Shown here in pieces: positions 1 to 11,075 of a DNA stretch of 64,000 nt; the stretch's first letter is position 1; the number at the start of each line of letters is the position of its first letter. The position numbers were made by a program, and so were the translations under genes. The stretch is from Centropus unirufus. Lineage: Eukaryota > Chordata > Aves > Cuculiformes > Centropidae. The notes below the pieces were generated by a model, which was not told where the DNA came from, searched no databases, and was given only the letters and a program-made list of their open reading frames with translations. The stretch covers positions 7,200,899 to 7,264,898 of the forward strand of contig VYZI01000003.1 of the NCBI GenBank assembly GCA_013397695.1. The letters are read 5' to 3'.

Positions 1-2203
1 ATAAACTGTGTCTCCACTAAGAGGATCTGCATGTCTACATGGTTCAGCTCTATTGGCAAACTTCCCCAGGTGCATACAAGGTTCCTGTACAGTTTCTTAT
101 TCTAAGAAGGCATTTAGCCATGGTAAAATACTTGGAAATTCAAGTGGAAGAAAAAGGAAAAAAAATATTTTAAATTTCCAGTAAAAGAGTTTATTATTCC
201 TGTTGTTAAAGGAATTTCTATACATAGATGTACTGTTTAGGAGTATGAATTTTCTATACTCTCAAACCATAACTATGCCAGCAAAAAGTTTAACCATAGA
301 CAAGACAAACCTCTGTCTGTCCTGGACTTTGAGCCAAGTTTAACACCATCTGCCTGGCTTAAAGGTCAATTTTTACAGCATTTGTCTACAAAAGCAAATT
401 TACATTAATGCTACAGATCCCAAAGATCCTCCTTGGCCAGAGGGACAGCAGGCTCCTGTAAGTGAGCCCAGGTGCTGGCTGACATCTGGAGAAAGTCTGG
501 GTCATTTCCAGTTTTGAATATAAAAGTCACTGATCAGAGCTCCAACCTCTTCCCTCATCCCTTCCTTCCAATGCAGCCCAGCCCTCCTTGATTTTGAAAC
601 CATTGCCTCTAGTTTTTCTGGTCTCCAGGGCCTTACACAAGCTCCTTGGAATTCCTGTCCCATCTGCAGAGTGGCTGTTCTAGTGATTTAACCCTTGAGG
701 GATGCAGCAGGAAGGGGGACGAAAGCTTGGGAAGGAGTTTCTTAAAGATGGAAACATTATCTTGAATTACATTAAATGAATAAAAAATCCTCTCACCACC
801 TTTTCCACTTGATTGTGTATGTTCCTGTTGCTTGTCTGTTGAAGTTTTCCTCATTGTGCTGATCCGTATCTTGCTCAGAATAACCCCTTGTCTTGAACCT
901 CTTGTCTTCCTCTCCTTGAGCAGCGTCCACCTGTGTAGCTCCTCTGGGAAAGCACAGAATGGGTGCTAAGCATATCACGTTGCCACAGGTGAAGATCTGA
1001 AAAGTAAGAGGAACTGTCATTTTCCACCTTCACTGTGACTTTGCCATCATCTTTAATCACTAATATATTTTATACTGCTTTATTTTTTCAACACAATGAA
1101 TGACGGATTCTCACAACAACCATAGGGATTAGTTTCAGAGATATTATTATCTCTGAACTAGATGGAAAGAAATGATCTTGTAGTGAGAGAACACCTCTAC
1201 AAACCAAAAAGATATTGCTTTGATTCAGAGAGATCTGAGACTGTGGACTAGTAATTTAATTTCCATGCTTCAATTTCTACATCTTATTGAAACAGGAACA
1301 CTGATATTCGTCTGCTGTGGAAGGGCATTCTGATGAGGGTGAGCAGGGCGGTGTGGAACTTTTACAGTGGGAAGCACAAACACCAAAAAAACATTAAAAT
1401 TTAAGAGAGGAAGGAAAATGGCAGGTGTAGAAAGGCTGAGCAGCTTGCTGAGGTCTGTGCAATGAACCATCTGCAGGATCAGAAGCAAGAGCTGCCAGCT
1501 GACGCTCCTATGGCACGCAGCTTCTGGTTGGAGCCACGGGCTTCGCAGAGCCTCCGGAGAATAAAAGTACAGATCTTTTTCCTTGGGTTTGTTATTTTCT
1601 GGTTATTATTACAGATCATGCCCCAGCTAGCATGGCAAGCCTGGGCTGTGTGGCTGGTGACATTTTGCGGTGGTGGATGCCGTGATTAGCGAAATGCCTT
1701 TTAGTGAAGTGAAAGGAATACCACTGGTTGACCTTTTGCTTCAGACTTCTGTCCCAGACTGCTGTGTGTGTTAGTCAAAAGACAGTCACATGCTTCTTTT
1801 CCCTTTTTTCATACTTTTACAAGGCAGAAAACCCTGCAACCTCAGAATGATTAAAACCATTGTATTAAATACTTTGGGCGGGGGGAGTTGTTCCTTGCAT
1901 TATTAAATGATAACCTGGAAAAGCTCTAATTTTCACAAGGAGTTGAAGGAAAGGAAAGACAGACTGAAAGATGGGACAGAGCAGGTTAATAGTTGTCTCT
2001 CACAAGCAGATATCCCGAGAGATTATGGAGGTGCTGGATGCCTCCACAGACGCTCCTTGCAACGCTAGCTCTGAGGCCTGGTTTTGCAGTTAGTGCTCTG
2101 GGTTCAGTGCTAAGTCTGGCCAAGGCCAACTGTGCCCGCTGATCCCGAAGGCGGTGGATCTGCTTCTGCTGCTTTCAAAAGATTAAACATTTTGGGGCAA
2201 CTG

Positions 2204-2263
2204 CCCTTTTCTTTTTTCTTATTTCCCTTTATATTTTTTCCCTTTTTTTTCTTCCCATTTCAG
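2204..2263. repeat. Polypyrimidine tract ending in TTTCAG
   Basis: Low-complexity C/T tract of about 58 bases, broken by a few A residues, that ends in CCCATTTCAG. This resembles a vertebrate 3' splice acceptor on the plus strand, with AG at 2262-2263. No coding exon with a downstream donor could be recognised, and an AATAAA-like hexamer lies about 50 bases beyond it. It is annotated as low complexity; the splice-site reading is only a possibility. Confidence 0.4.
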
Positions 2264-5200
2264 ATCAGTGGCCACTCTTCTCTTCAGCCATGCACTTTTC
2301 TCTCTAAAAAAATAAAGGCATTGGGCATATGTATCTTCTATACTGATTTCAGAGAGCTGAAGGATATTGGCTCAGCTGAAGTTTTGTACTGCAATTTATG
2401 CTGTGACGGCCTCAAACTGCTGCAGTGTCTGTGTTTGGTATATTCTCATTTTTTTGCTCAGAAATCGAAGTCAGCACTGAGATGAACTCATGCATATAAA
2501 AAGCAGGTAACTAAGCGCCATCTTGATTTCACGTCTGAGCTGTCTGTACAGGGATACATGTCAAATCACTGGCATTATAAGGATTTCTAAGTAGGGCTTC
2601 TGAAGCCCATCTTGGGCTAGTTTAATTGCAAGCCCCAAGTGGCTGCTGTTGCTCAGGCTATGCACTTTTCATGGCCATTTTTGAAAAGAAACTTCTGTGT
2701 GAGGACGTGTGTGTGAGAAAGACTGCAGCCTGAGCTCAGACAGGACTTGCTTAATCATGGCTCTAATTCATGTAGGTAACAAAATCAAACCTGTTTTGGA
2801 TAGAAATAGTGAGAGTTTTCAGCCATTACCTTTTAAAATTGGGAAAAGAATCAATATCATGTATCTTAGGTGACCTAGGGCAGATCTTGAAGACCAGAAA
2901 TAAATGTTCTGTGTGCAAGCAGCTCACAGGCTCTAATGTGCTCAAATAAATTTGCTTAGACAAGCCATTTAAATAGTCTTTGGTTGACAACAAACATAAA
3001 CACTGCTGCCTGTTTGAAATAAAGGAATGTACCTGAATATCCCTGTTATTTTTTTTACCATAAGATGTTCACCAATAGATATTCTTGCTTCATTTCCAGG
3101 TTGTTTTGTTTATGAAAAATAGATCCTCTGTGTGGTCACTTCAAACGTACATCAGACCAGGGATCGTTCAAATAATCTTTTAATGCTTCTAGACGATATT
3201 CTGAAGATATAATAAAACAGCTAAAGAAGTTCATGTGTTCTATAAAAAATGGGGAAAAAAAAATATTTCTCCCAAAGGCCTATATACAACTGATACTGAT
3301 TTTTCAAAGGTTTGCTCTGAACTTGTTTGAACTGTTTTTTCAGACTGGAGTAGAAAGACAGTAATAGGAAAGAAGTGACACTAATAATGCAACATTGGTT
3401 CTTTTCTTCTTTCTCCTTCACCTTAATATGCAAAGTCTGATAGTTGCTGCACTATATCCAGGCCTGAAGGACAAAAAAGGGGAGCTGGGAAAAAGCACAG
3501 ATGCTGATTGGGTGAATAGGAATATTGACAGTGATTGTGAATTTTCTAAACTGTTTCACATCTCAGGGTTTTCACTTCCAAAGTGAAGACAAATTATTCA
3601 CTGCTTCATAGGTATTTCAAAAGATCACTTTGATGAGTGGATATGCAATTAAGCTCATACTAAAGCATTCATTAGCCATAACACCAATAGGTCTTTAATT
3701 ACTGGGGTGGAACATGGCAATCAAAACTCCCTGTCAGTAATTCCTCACAGACTGGGAGCTAAAACCTGCAGGGTAAAACCTGCAGTCTTTACTCAGCCAA
3801 AACCCTGAGTTGAGGACAACATGGACGTTGCTAGACAGGGTCAAGTGGGAGTGAATGGATGGTGTGCCTGACTTAAGAAATAAATGCATTTTGTCACGTT
3901 TCAGACCTTTACCCTTCCCCTCAACACTGTACAAAGTCCCATCACTCAGACGAGGCTACATCAGGCAGTTTTTGCAGCACAGCCATTGAAATACTCTGTA
4001 CCAAGGCTTGACTATAATCCTACAGCAGATAGCAATTTCCATGGGCAGCATATCCCTTCTCCTGTATAGCCAGTGGCATGCCTTCCAGCTTTTTTTTTCC
4101 CTCTACAGTGAAGGTACCCTCTCCTTAGGAGAACTCAGGTTTGGAAAATGGTTTTATCTTTCAGCTGTCAAGTTCTGTTCTGCAGGTTGAAGAAGTTGTC
4201 TTCTTCCAGAGAAGATGCTCCTGCTGCCTAACAGTTCCTGGGTCTTATGAACAGAATAGCTGCTTGCTATCCAGATGTTTGATTAATAAGTATGTATGAA
4301 TTTAGTATAAATTGAAGGGTTTGGTTCTGAAATGGCCAACGATAACATCAGTCAGTATTGAAGTGGCTTTTCTTTGCCACATCCTTCTCACACATCCATT
4401 TGCATCTGAGGCACTTTTCTCTGTACAGTCCTGCCTGGCAGCTTTGTCAGAATGTGAGTTGGTTTTGTGCCATGGGCAAATGCTTATGAAGAACAGGACT
4501 GGTAATTGAAATAACTTGTTCCATTTAATTAAACCGTTTTTTGCATCCTAAATTGCCAAGAATAACAAAGCTCACGCAATCAGGGAAAAACAAATACTAG
4601 GGTAAAACTAGTAGATTAGAACAGCAACAATTATCCTGCAAGTGGGAAAAAAAAAAAGAAACTATGAAATCCCTTTAAGCTGGGGTTTTTTTCCACTAAG
4701 ATTACTCACTAATTTTTTGTTCTTTGCTGACATTATTTGAATTTGTACTCTGTACTGCAAGCCTATTTTGTGTAGTATTTGCTTATCTTGGTGCCATCTC
4801 AGCAGAACAGAAGATTTCCAACAGCAAACTTGGGGGTAAATGATACTCTGACATAGAGCCACAGTCCTTGTAAGAAGGAGGGAACAGCTTTCTCTTCAAA
4901 GGGATGGAAGTCCAAAGAATCTAATTTCTGAGATAAAAAGCAAAGTGATGTTGTGCATCAGAGAGGTCAGCATTGTAAAGCGATGTCAGAACTGGCTCTG
5001 ACCCAGCCCATTTTGGGCTGTCAACACTGGAGGAGTTCTGACATCAGCCTGGTTGGTCCTCTGCTGAGGGCTGAGCTGAGCCTAGGTGCATTTCATGGTA
5101 GAATAGACCATGACAGGAAACTTGACCTGTTGTCTGAGTCACCGCATCCCTTGTAGCTTTTACATTGTAGGACTTTATTATGCCTTCTTTCACGTAAAGT

Positions 5201-5599
5201 CAGCCCCAACCCTGTCCTGAGAAGCCTGTTATGCTGGAGCGAGAACATCCCATCATAGGAGAACTGAGCTCTTTTCTCCTCTGGTGCTACATGGGCTTTC
5301 TATTTTGCATGTCGGACTGGCTGAGGAGGTCAGGGTAATTCAGCCTGAGTTACTACACAAACCAGGCCATGGTTTTAGGTATTAAAACAATTGTCTGAAT
5401 AGACTCAACCCTGGTGCAAAGCTCTGAGAGGTGCATTAATGCCCAAGTCAACATTCAACTTCAGCCTTAAGCATCGGTCATTTTGTTCCCACATCGCATG
5501 TCCTACAAGAGGGGTGGTTGGTTATTCCCTCCAACTCATGAATTCACTACAGCACCAGCAGCCAAAAGCAAGTTTCACAAAGGCGAGGACAGGAAACAT

Positions 5600-5644
5600 A
5601 TACAAGGAAATAAAATACAAGGAAACAACATACAAGGTAAAAGG
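5600..5644. repeat. 15-bp minisatellite, three imperfect units
   Basis: Three head-to-tail copies of a 15-bp unit: ATACAAGGAAATAAA, ATACAAGGAAACAAC and ATACAAGGTAAAAGG. The first nine bases are conserved except for one change in the third unit, and the unit ends vary. It is a small, drifted tandem array with no evident function. Confidence 0.75.
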
Positions 5645-8600
5645 AATTGAGGTGGGGACAGAGCTGGTGCAGAGCGAGGGACCTGGATGGGGGCTGGAGC
5701 AGCAGCAGGGAGCTGAATCATGAGGAGGTCTGCAGAAGAGGACAGGCATGAAAGCAGAGCTACAGCTGATGGCTGCTCTGCCTCGGAGTGGGGGATGAAT
5801 CCTGAACATGCACCTTGTTGTGGTCAGGCACAGCAAACCCTCAGGCAGCCTAGCTGTGGACCTTCCTTGGTGACAGTGTGACTGTTGCCCACTGAGAGAC
5901 TGGAAGGCAGTGGAGAGGGCTAGTAGGGCGACTTCCACTGTTCAACCACTCTGAAAAGACTATACAAATTAATAGCAGTTTTTTCATAACTCCAGCTGGA
6001 CTGGAATCATTATTTTCCAGCTCCTCAGAAGGCAGGTAAACTGTTGAGAAAACACAGTGTGAGGACACACAGTAGTGTTGCTGCTGGAAAAGGATAGCAT
6101 GGCTATTCATTCCTTTCTCACTAACACAAAATGAGTCAATAATTATCTGTTTTATGGAAATATGGCAGATGCTGCTATTATTACATCCGTGGATCGTTTG
6201 GCTATTATTGTTTGCATCGCAGGAATGCCTGGAGGCCCACAGGGTGTTGAAACATCTCTCTGTTATGCACAGGACATAATTTTAGGAAGGACCTTTCCCA
6301 CCTGGAAGAAGCTGTCTGCACACACAAAGCTGACCATGTTGCACTGGAACAAAGAGAATATGTGTGGTTTGCTCAGAGTTGTAACTTGGGAAGTCCTTGA
6401 CAGAGCTGTAAGCTGCTACAAGGACAGACTTGTTTGTTCGTCAAGCAAGGTGGAGATGCAGCAGATCTGATCAGCTGATGTTTTGGGTTTGAGTCTAGGG
6501 AGAAAATGCCGTGTATGCCCAGAACAATCTACATTAAATGGGGCGGTGGAGGTGTCAGTTCCACTTCTAAAGAGAGCAAACTGATCATGGGAGGCTTAAG
6601 GATTTTTATTCACTTCTTTGCTAATGATCCCTTTAATGACTTGTTGTAAGTCAACTGCAATGAAAATGCGACCATATTCATTTAAAGAAAAAAGGTTTTG
6701 TAACGCTGTGCAATATGGATGGATTTAAGGCTCTGTGGATTATATTTGGCAATTTCAGGCATGCAAAGTTACTAATCCACACTTTGTCTATGAAAAATAA
6801 AAAGAAGCAGTGAGGCAGGCTGGTGCCCTGGGGACGGCCAGGGAATTCCACACATGCCTGTCTTCTGCAACTCGAGTCCAGGGAGCAAACATTAACATCG
6901 GTTTTGCAATAGTTACATGCAGACCAAAGGGACACACTTGCAGCACAGCATAGGTGGTTTCATCACATACTTCTCCATGTTTTCACCTCACAGTTATTTT
7001 TTTGATATTTCTGTTCTTTTAGTTTCCTGGTGTTTTGAAGTATGTATTTGTCACATTTAATTCTGTTTTCCTGTAATAGCTTCATCCAAGGAGAATTCTC
7101 TTGGAGAACAGCCCAGAGATTTTTCTGTTTCTTCGTATCCTTTATTTTCCCTGCATCTGCTATTACATCATTTATATGGGTTACATGCACATAATTTTAG
7201 CATTTATGTCAGCATTTAGCATTTCTTTGTCATAATGCCATAGTCAGGCTATCAAAATGGCTAAGTCCTGAGGATTTTATTTAGGCATAATTTGCGCTGA
7301 ATCATATGTGATTGCTTCAGTAAGTTGAATGTTGTAATATTTCTAGTAGGTTGGAAAAAATAATTTATAATCATAATATAATAAAAACAGGGCATCAGTA
7401 AAAATGGTTTTAGAGACCAGCAAAGTGTATCACATTGTGTGGCTTTCACAAGATCAATGATGAGCTGGTAGAAATCAAGGAATCTCAATTTGTGTTTCAG
7501 ATTTAAACGCTTGACCACATTTTTTGTCCTACAATTATAATGTTTATTTTTAAATTTAATTTAAATTTCTGTAATTCTTTTCCATAATCTCAAGATAGAT
7601 CTTGAAATCTTGTATCAAATATGTAATTGCTTTAAGTTTCCTCTTAATACTTCAGTTACATTTTTAAAGGTCCCTGGACTTCATCTGTTTGCACTGTTTT
7701 TGTCTTTCCAGATGAGTCCATGTAGGACTCAGTGCTTGAGATTTGTTATGCATGTTTAGCAAAACACGAGAAAGAGCCAGGAGTATTATCCCTGGTTTAG
7801 AGAACCCCTGTAACTACTCTTGCATATTTGGAGATCCTAACACTGGGTGGGAGTTGCTTGAGGGCAAGATCCTGCAGTGCCTACAGGTAACAAGTCGAAG
7901 TTTCTGAAAACTGTTTTTTCTCCACCCTTACTCTGTCTTTCTCCCTCTCCTTCCTCTTTCCAAATCTTTCTCTGAGTGGGAATTATTTGTGTAACTTAAT
8001 TCAGTAAGTTGAGAACAGATTAAAAACACTCATACTCCTCCCCTACACCCCAAAAGTAATGAAGCAGAATGAAGGCAATTACAGTTCTAATTTTTCTCTC
8101 TGTCTCAGGCTACCTCCTTGTTTTTACATGTGATTAACCTACCAGCCTTTTCAATTTCTTTCTCAACCCACTTCTGCCCCCGCCCCCCCTCCAGTAATAA
8201 CTGGAGTTATTAGTAGCCAAGTGTGAAGTTTGTCAGAGACTGAGTTACATCAGTGTTACTGCCAGACTGTACCTTTATTCAGAATTCACATTTCATAAAG
8301 TAAGTCAAGTGGCATGCTGAGTGTCTCTGAAAGCTAAGCCATGGGTAGTTTTTACAGGTAACATGACTGTTGTGTGATGTCCTATTTTCCTTGTGAGTCC
8401 TCTGGCCACACAGTGGACACCATCACCTCCAGCATCTGTCTTCATTTAAAAGAGAGTGGTGACTATCAGTGCTATGTGTGTACAGCCTGGGATATTGGAG
8501 AGCAACACCCAGTAGGGCTTTGTCATGATTTAATTCCTTCTGGCAAAGCAGCACCATGTAGTGGCTCGCTCACATCCTCCTACCCTCCACAGTGGGATGG

Positions 8601-8648
8601 GGAGGGGAATACAAAACCAGCACAGCCCATGGGATGAGATATAGACAG

Positions 8649-8654
8649 TTTAAT
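8649..8654 (-). terminator. Poly(A) signal (ATTAAA) of the ERVL LTR
   Basis: ATTAAA on the minus strand, followed by CTGTCTATATCTCATCCC, the characteristic R-U5 context of this LTR family. It is a plausible retroviral polyadenylation signal in the inherited LTR; present-day use is unknown. Confidence 0.55.
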
Positions 8655-8670
8655 ATGACAGCAAAGGGGA

Positions 8671-8733
8671 AAAATATTTATAAAAAATAAAAATAAGAGT
8701 AATAGTAACAGTAACAATAATAGAACATACAAA
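8671..8733. repeat. Degenerate A/T-rich trinucleotide tract inside the LTR
   Basis: An A-rich stretch of loosely repeated AAT, AGT and AAC triplets. It corresponds to the T/A-rich simple tract carried inside this LTR family, so it was probably inherited with the element and has since drifted. Confidence 0.6.
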
Positions 8734-8839
8734 ACAAGTGATGCACAATACAATTGGTCATCATTCAATGATCAATACCCAGCCTATCCCTGAGCAGTGG
8801 TAGCCCTCCCCCCCCTCTCCCTCCCCGGCCAGCTCCCAC

Positions 8840-8847
8840 TTTATATA
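8840..8847 (-). promoter_or_regulatory. TATA box of the ERVL LTR
   Basis: TATATAAA on the minus strand, inside the LTR and about 190 bases upstream of the ATTAAA signal. This is the spacing and order expected for U3 promoter then R. Whether it still drives transcription cannot be told. Confidence 0.6.
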
Positions 8848-9107
8848 CTGAGAACTATGTTATGCGGGATGGAATATCCCTCTGGCCGGCTTGAGTCAAC
8901 TGTTCTGGCTGTACTCCCTCCTATCTTCTGGTGCATCTTCCCACTGGCAGAGCATGGGGAGATAAAAGTCCTTGACACAGTGTAAATAGTACTTATCAAC
9001 TAAAAAGTCAGTGTGTTATCAATATTATTCTCATACTAAATTCAGAACACAGCATTATACCAGCTACCAGGAAGAAAATTAACTCTACCCTAGCTGAAAA
9101 CAGGACA

Positions 9108-10989
9108 AGCCTTGTAGGAAAAATGTCTAATTGATTGACTGTGCTGTGAGCAGACTCTGGGCTGCCAGAGATGGGGGAGATCCCACACACATACAGACTT
9201 AGGAGGAGGTATCTCCTAGGCCTTTGGGATTAATGCTAAAGATCCTGTCTCTCAGTTTCTCCCCATGTCTCCTTTCTGTAGCTTAAGTTGGTTGTTGAGC
9301 TTGGTCCTAGCAGGTTCCTGAGAAGATGTGTCATTTGCAAAAGCAGTTGAAAATCACAGGAGATTAGAAAAGTTTCATGAACGCTGTTGGGCAAGAGCAT
9401 CAAACAAATGGTGTGCGAACTGGTGAAGAAATGAATGTAGACAAGAGACAAGAAACTGTTAGTGGCACCATTTAAAGTGTCTGGCTAGGTCATAGATTTG
9501 GTGGAATAGCAAATCCTTTAAGATTTAGGGTCATTGCCGCACCAAGTTATCCCACTCCATGTCAGTGATAAGAAATAGCTGGATTCCATCTCCAGAAAGG
9601 AGAATAACACAAAAGGGCAGAAGTAGCACACCTTTTCCTGTCCTTTTTGGAGAGTAATCATGAGCTGAGACATTAGATAAGATTCAAAAGTAAAAGAGTG
9701 TTGCCAGCTGTGTCACTGCTCTTGGGACATAGGCGCCCGATCCCTTGCAGCTGGATACCACCTCCCTGCTGGGCAGGGGACAAGCTGCAGAGCAGGTCTA
9801 AGTGTTGAAAAGAGCTTGTCTGTCTGGCACTGCAATTAGTTGTGTAATTGGTGGCTGTTTGCACAGTCACACTCCGTCCACTGCTCTCTGTATTCTCATT
9901 TGTTAATGAGGATCAGCAGGCAGGGTTATTTCCCATTACATGTCCTCTTTGCTATCTCTCTGACTCATATTTCTTCCGCTGTGTCTGTGTCCACTGTATG
10001 ACACTACAACATCAAGGACAGTCATTTCCTTTGGTACAAGAGGAATCCGCTCCAGCCAGCAGCCAGGCTGAGTTATCAGTCTGAAGGGCTTCAAATGGAT
10101 CATAAGTTTTCTAAGTCCAGAGGCCTCACTTCTCGGACATTAGGGCTATTCTGACCCTCATTCAGATGGTCGTTTCAGAGAGACACCTCTGGTCATTTGG
10201 GTAAGATTAAGAGTGTTACATCCATTTTATACCAGTATACTAAATCCTCCATCAATAGGCGAGTGAGTTACAGAAGTGGATCATTAAACGCGTGACATTT
10301 ATATTCATATATGAAATTGGGATTTTGGCACTTAAAATTATGTCCCATTTAAATACTTGGGCAATATGGGGTCTAAAGTTTTGGGGTGTATTCTTTTGCA
10401 GAGTGTGAGGCAAAATGAGGGCCATGGTACTGTAAGCAGGGATAGACCCCTCAGGGTCTCGGGTTCAAATGCTCTTCCATGTTAAAATACACAAACCCAC
10501 AGTTCTTAAAGGTTGGTCCTTATTATTCCTGCCACATTTATTTGCAATAAATTATAACAAAAATACCCTATGAGTTTGTATTTAGGTGCTTCCACGCAGA
10601 TCTGCTACGCTGATTCTCTGTGGCAAGTTACTTTATTTGGCCACCTCCATCCCTGTGAGGCTCATCTCTCTTGCTTTCCCAGCAATTATACATTCTTGGC
10701 TCTTACAGGAAATGAAAGAGTTAAAAACTCCTTCATTTAGAACCGGACACAAAGAGAAGTTGTTTGAATATTGGCCTCAGTTTCCATAGAAAGGAACAGG
10801 AAAGAGTAACAAGTTCTCTTTTAGCTGCAAGTGCTTTGTTGCTCTTGCTAATATTTTCAGTCAACAAATCTGAAGGGATGGTGTAACCAGGAGCAGAACA
10901 TGCCAGCAGATGATTAACTTTTTTGCACCATGTTAATAAACAGACAAACTAAAGCAGATGACTGATACCAGTGTTTCCTGACTGCTTAA
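9108..10989. other. Unique non-coding stretch
   Basis: Nothing recognisable. Open frames are at most 78 codons and carry no family signature. No repeat fragment was identified between the LTR and the next CR1 piece. Confidence 0.6.
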
Positions 10990-11075
10990 AATCATAGAAT
11001 CATAGGATGGTTTGGGTCAGAAGGGACCTTAAAGATCATCTAGTTCCAACCCCCCTGCCATGGGCCAGGTCAACT
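10990..11075 (-). mobile_element. CR1 LINE fragment (extreme 3' end)
   Basis: The left edge reads AATCATAGAATCATAGGATGG, the reverse complement of the CR1 terminal ATTCTATG repeats. It continues with the CR1 3' UTR phrase meaning 'aagggaccttaaagatcatc...tagttccaacccccctgcc'. Only about 85 bp remain, so the copy is severely 5'-truncated, as is usual for CR1. It has no coding capacity. Divergence from the recalled consensus looks low over this short span, suggesting a comparatively young copy. Confidence 0.93.

Larger units (their letters stand above)
1..8520. other. Unique non-coding stretch, no gene recognised
   Basis: No interspersed repeat or gene family is recognisable. Open frames are short; the longest is 138 codons at 5522-5938 on the minus strand, with no domain signature, and they overlap on both strands as random frames do. 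Visible low-complexity features are a G-run near 1876-1887, a pyrimidine-rich tract at 2204-2261, an 11-A run at 4647-4657, a 15-bp tandem triplet at 5600-5644 and a C-rich patch at 8177-8192. Regulatory elements cannot be excluded by eye. Confidence 0.6.
8521..9107 (-). mobile_element. Solo LTR of an avian ERVL-type endogenous retrovirus
   Basis: On the minus strand this 587-bp block begins TGTCCTGTTTTC and ends in TCATGACA, giving the inverted TGTC/GACA termini of the abundant avian ERVL-type LTR. In its own orientation the order fits that family as I know it: a 5' part that includes a GTTAATTTTCTTCC stretch, a TATATAAA box (8840-8847), a G-rich tract (C-run at about 8807-8817 on plus), a T/A-rich degenerate trinucleotide tract (about 8671-8733) and an ATTAAA poly(A) signal (8649-8654). 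No gag, pol or env sequence flanks it, so it is a solo LTR left by recombination between two LTRs. The flanking five bases (GGCTT left, AGCCT right) match at only three positions, so a target-site duplication is not secure. The family assignment is from sequence memory, not a search. Confidence 0.85.

Noticed and set aside
8521..9107. Full-length endogenous retrovirus
   Set aside because: Only one LTR is present and no gag, pol or env sequence lies on either side.
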